Shown: positions 63,856 through 64,000 of the stretch, piece after piece
How positions within the stretch are numbered: the first letter of the stretch is position 1
How the letters are laid out: each line of letters begins with the position of its first letter
Made by a program: the position numbers and the translations under genes
NCBI GenBank assembly: GCA_964035545.1
Contig: OZ037766.1
Span: 4,563,722-4,627,721 of the forward strand
Direction of reading: 5' to 3'
Length of the DNA stretch: 64,000 nt
Source of the DNA: Bugula neritina
Taxonomy: Eukaryota; Bryozoa; Gymnolaemata; Cheilostomatida; Bugulidae
The notes under the pieces: model-generated
The model's database searches: none
What the model was told of the DNA's origin: nothing
What the model saw: only the letters and a program-made list of their open reading frames with translations

Positions 63856-64000
63856 CTATAGAAATAACAAGATTATTACACACTTATTAAACTTCTCAAA
63901 TAACAATGACTTGTAAAAGTCATTACATCTTTAAAATTATTATATTTTTATAAAATAACAAAAATAATACACCAAATAGAAAAAGAACATAAGGATGCCA

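Overview
The window is nuclear DNA from an animal, almost certainly an invertebrate. It is strongly AT-rich. Its coding sequence is cut into small exons by GT-AG introns of roughly 100 bp to 4 kb, with phases that join exactly, and its products are animal-specific families (KIFC3-type kinesin, CRELD, CECR2, Shaw potassium channel, FAM8A1). The Shaw protein looks more like protostome Shaw than vertebrate Kv3 channels, so a protostome is my best guess. I cannot name the species. There are no operons, CRISPR arrays or prokaryotic features.

Layout. (1) 1.06-6.28 kb, minus strand: 5' part of a serine-rich, coiled-coil protein that I do not recognise. (2) 13.48-22.60 kb, plus strand: a complete 19-exon kinesin-14 gene of the KIFC3 type (930 aa). 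(3) 23.49-25.77 kb, minus: a complete 5-exon FAM8A1 homologue (260 aa), convergent with the kinesin. (4) 29.01-33.58 kb, minus: a complete 11-exon CRELD gene (467 aa). (5) 35.56-44.40 kb, minus: a complete 14-exon CECR2-type bromodomain gene (790 aa). (6) 50.72-58.88 kb, plus: a complete 5-exon Shaw/Kv3 voltage-gated potassium channel (607 aa). (7) 60.25 to beyond 63.86 kb, minus: 3' part of a secreted or surface protein with a frizzled cysteine-rich domain, four LDL-receptor class A repeats and a Ser/Thr/Pro/Trp-rich tail. Its 5' end lies outside the window. Exon models were built by hand from splice sites, reading-frame continuity and family similarity. All internal phases close, which is the main reason for confidence in them.

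The genes have no evident common pathway. FAM8A1 (ERAD) and CRELD (ER or secretory folding) both act at the ER, but neighbouring animal genes need not be related in function.

Between and within genes the DNA is rich in simple structure: (TA)n runs, a (GT/GC)n run, minisatellites of 23, 28, 35 and 44 bp, a tRNA-derived SINE-like element, a long inverted repeat around an AT core, and several fields of degenerate short motifs that share exact words of more than 20 bp. Three minisatellite arrays lie almost directly against splice junctions. I found no clearly undescribed biological system. The strongest leads are the Fz-LDLa protein that appears to lack a protease, the dispersed degenerate-motif fields, and the large inverted repeat.
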